Part shown: piece after piece, positions 34,560 through 36,012 of the stretch
How positions within the stretch are numbered: position 1 is the first letter of the stretch
Layout of the letters: each line of letters opens with the position of its first letter
Source of the DNA: Micromonospora sp. ATCC 39149
GTDB taxonomy: Bacteria > Actinomycetota > Actinomycetes > Mycobacteriales > Micromonosporaceae
DNA: 36,012 bases
Reading direction: 5' to 3'
Assembly: GCF_000158815.1 (NCBI RefSeq)
Contig: NZ_GG657738.1
Location: 4,969,871-5,005,882, forward strand
The notes under the pieces: generated by a model
What the model was told of the DNA's origin: nothing
Seen by the model: only the letters and a program-made list of their open reading frames with translations
The model's database searches: none
Position numbers and translations under genes: made by a program

Positions 34560-35612
34560 GTGACGGACATCTCGGACACCCTGGCCAGCCTGCCCACCGC
34601 AGTCGATCCCGATCCGAGCGGCGTCGAGCTGGAACAGACCCTCTTCGAGGTCAAACGCGTGATCGTCGGGCAGGATCGGCTCGTCGAGCGCCTGCTCACC
34701 GCCCTCGTCGCCGGCGGCCACTGCCTTTTGGAGGGGGTCCCCGGCGTGGCGAAGACCCTCGCCGCGCAGACCCTCGCGACCGTGGTCGGCGGGACCTTCT
34801 CCCGGATCCAGTTCACCCCGGACCTGGTCCCCTCCGACATCGTCGGCACCCGCATCTACCGGGCGTCGAAGGAGAGCTTCGACGTCGAACTGGGCCCGAT
34901 CATGGCCAACCTCGTGCTCGCCGACGAGATCAACCGGGCGCCGGCGAAGGTGCAGTCCGCGCTGCTGGAGGCGATGGCCGAGCGGCAGGTCTCCATCGGC
35001 GGGCGCACCTGGCCGGTCCCCGATCCGTTCCTGGTGCTGGCCACCCAGAACCCGATCGAGTCGGAGGGGGTCTACCAGCTTCCCGAGGCGCAGCGGGACC
35101 GGTTCCTCATGAAGATCGTCGTCGACTACCCCGGGGACGACGACGAGCTGGCCATCCTCTACCGCATGAGCACCGACCGGCCGACCCCGCGCCGGGTCCT
35201 CGACCCCGGCCGGCTGCGTGCGCTGCAGCGGAGGGCCGGCGACGTCTTCGTGCACCACGCCGTCGCCGAGTACGTCGTGCGGCTGATCCTGGCCACCCGG
35301 GACCCGGGCCGCTTCGGGCTGCCCGAGATCGCGCCGCTGCTCGCGTACGGGGCGAGCCCCCGGGCCACCCTCGGCCTGGTCGCCGCCGCCCGGGCCCAGG
35401 CGCTGCTGCGGGGGCGCGACCACGTGTTGCCCGAGGACGTCCGGGAGCTGGCGGTGGACGTCCTCGCCCACCGGCTGGTGCTCTCCTTCGACGCGGTCGC
35501 CGACGGGGTCAGCGCCGAGGCGGTGGTCCACCGGCTGCTCGGGGTCGTGCCCCCACCCAGGGTCGCCACCCACCACACCGGGTACGCCGCCGCCGACCTG
35601 GCGGCGGCGTGA
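34560..35612 (+). CDS. MoxR-type AAA+ ATPase
   Basis: The 350-residue ATPase has Walker A GVPGVAKT (59-66), a Walker B with ADEINRAP, sensor ATQNPIESEGVYQLPEAQRDRF and the C-terminal helical lid. MoxR proteins are thought to act as chaperones for neighbouring DUF58 or von Willebrand proteins, which fits the next gene. GTG 34560 has GGGAAG about 8 nt upstream. The 177-nt gap before it shows no clear promoter. Confidence 0.93.
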   Translation: MTDISDTLASLPTAVDPDPSGVELEQTLFEVKRVIVGQDRLVERLLTALVAGGHCLLEGVPGVAKTLAAQTLATVVGGTFSRIQFTPDLVPSDIVGTRIYRASKESFDVELGPIMANLVLADEINRAPAKVQSALLEAMAERQVSIGGRTWPVPDPFLVLATQNPIESEGVYQLPEAQRDRFLMKIVVDYPGDDDELAILYRMSTDRPTPRRVLDPGRLRALQRRAGDVFVHHAVAEYVVRLILATRDPGRFGLPEIAPLLAYGASPRATLGLVAAARAQALLRGRDHVLPEDVRELAVDVLAHRLVLSFDAVADGVSAEAVVHRLLGVVPPPRVATHHTGYAAADLAAA

Positions 35613-35673
35613 GCGGCCGGTCCGCCGGGGCCGGCGGGAGAACGTGGGCCGCCGCGCGAGCGGGGGTGACGGG

Positions 35674-36012
35674 GTGACGGGGGCAGCGTGGGCCGCCGCG
35701 CGATCCGGGACGGTCGGGGGAGCGTGGGCCGTCGGGGAGCCGCCGTCCGACCCGACCCTGGCCGACCTCGCGCCGGACCGGCGGCTGCGCCGCCTGGAGC
35801 TGGCCGTCACCCGCCGCCTCGACGGGCTGCTGCACGGCGAGCACCGGGGCCTGCTGCCCGGCCCCGGCAGCGAGATCGCCGGCAGCCGCGAGTACCGGCC
35901 GGGCGAGGACGAGGTACGCCGGATGGACTGGGCGGTCACCGCCCGTACCGCCGTGCCGCACGTCCGCGAGGTCGACGCCGGCCGGGAACTGACCACCTGG
36001 CTGCTGGTCGAC
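35674..36012 (+). CDS. DUF58 domain protein, 3' end outside window
   Basis: 113 codons are visible. The region from about residue 29 to 113 has the DUF58 hallmark SREYRPGEDEVRRMDWAVTART and ends in a strand (TTWLLVD) where the von Willebrand-like fold starts. DUF58 proteins pair with MoxR ATPases. The start is uncertain: GTG 35674 is used; GTG 35644 in the same frame has GGGAG close by. The first codons lie within a G-rich stretch where CGTGGGCCGCCGCGCGA occurs twice (35643-35659 and 35687-35703). Confidence 0.8.
   Translation, partial: MTGAAWAAARSGTVGGAWAVGEPPSDPTLADLAPDRRLRRLELAVTRRLDGLLHGEHRGLLPGPGSEIAGSREYRPGEDEVRRMDWAVTARTAVPHVREVDAGRELTTWLLVD

Overview
The window is very GC-rich, with strong third-position G/C, GTG starts and gene junctions of the GTGA type. 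It looks like a chromosomal segment from a Micromonosporaceae actinomycete (Micromonospora or Salinispora type). This rests on the branched-chain amino acid gene set, on the GGGGCCCC hairpins directly after stop codons, and on several genes whose start codon lies 6-7 nt after a -10-like hexamer (leaderless mRNAs). The assignment is from memory of gene order and style, not from a database search. No rRNA, tRNA, CRISPR array, integrase or transposase was seen.

Positions 1-13030 are accessory and defence-like. A 5'-truncated unknown gene is followed by a promoter overlapping a LexA/SOS-type palindrome, an accessory DprA, a ComF-like zinc-ribbon phosphoribosyltransferase that seems to start at CTG, and then a tight set pglY-pglZ-brxD-brxHI. 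Those four are core genes of type 2 BREX (Pgl). The partner methyltransferase (pglX) and kinase (pglW) are absent from the window; in their place upstream are dprA and the phosphoribosyltransferase. pglZ carries a one-base frameshift near 7741.

Positions 13300-32430 are mainly branched-chain amino acid and serine biosynthesis: ilvD (minus strand), a membrane GGDEF-EAL protein, ilvB-ilvN-ilvC, serA, leuB, ilvE and cimA. Two genes sit behind textbook attenuators: ilvB (leader MSSNQSPRVLT) and cimA (leader MTSTVAIIGN, with Val and two Ile). Between ilvB and ilvN are three tandem 59-nt repeats, each a 20-codon reading frame overlapping the next start by ATGA. CimA makes citramalate from pyruvate and acetyl-CoA, feeding the shared ilv pathway to isoleucine; IlvE and LeuB serve leucine and valine as well.

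Interspersed are an ApbE flavin transferase, a tyrosine/dual-specificity phosphatase, a PRC-barrel protein, the peroxide-defence pair ahpC-ahpD and a membrane-anchored endonuclease/exonuclease/phosphatase protein. The window ends with a secreted protein behind a clear promoter, a MoxR ATPase and the start of a DUF58 protein.
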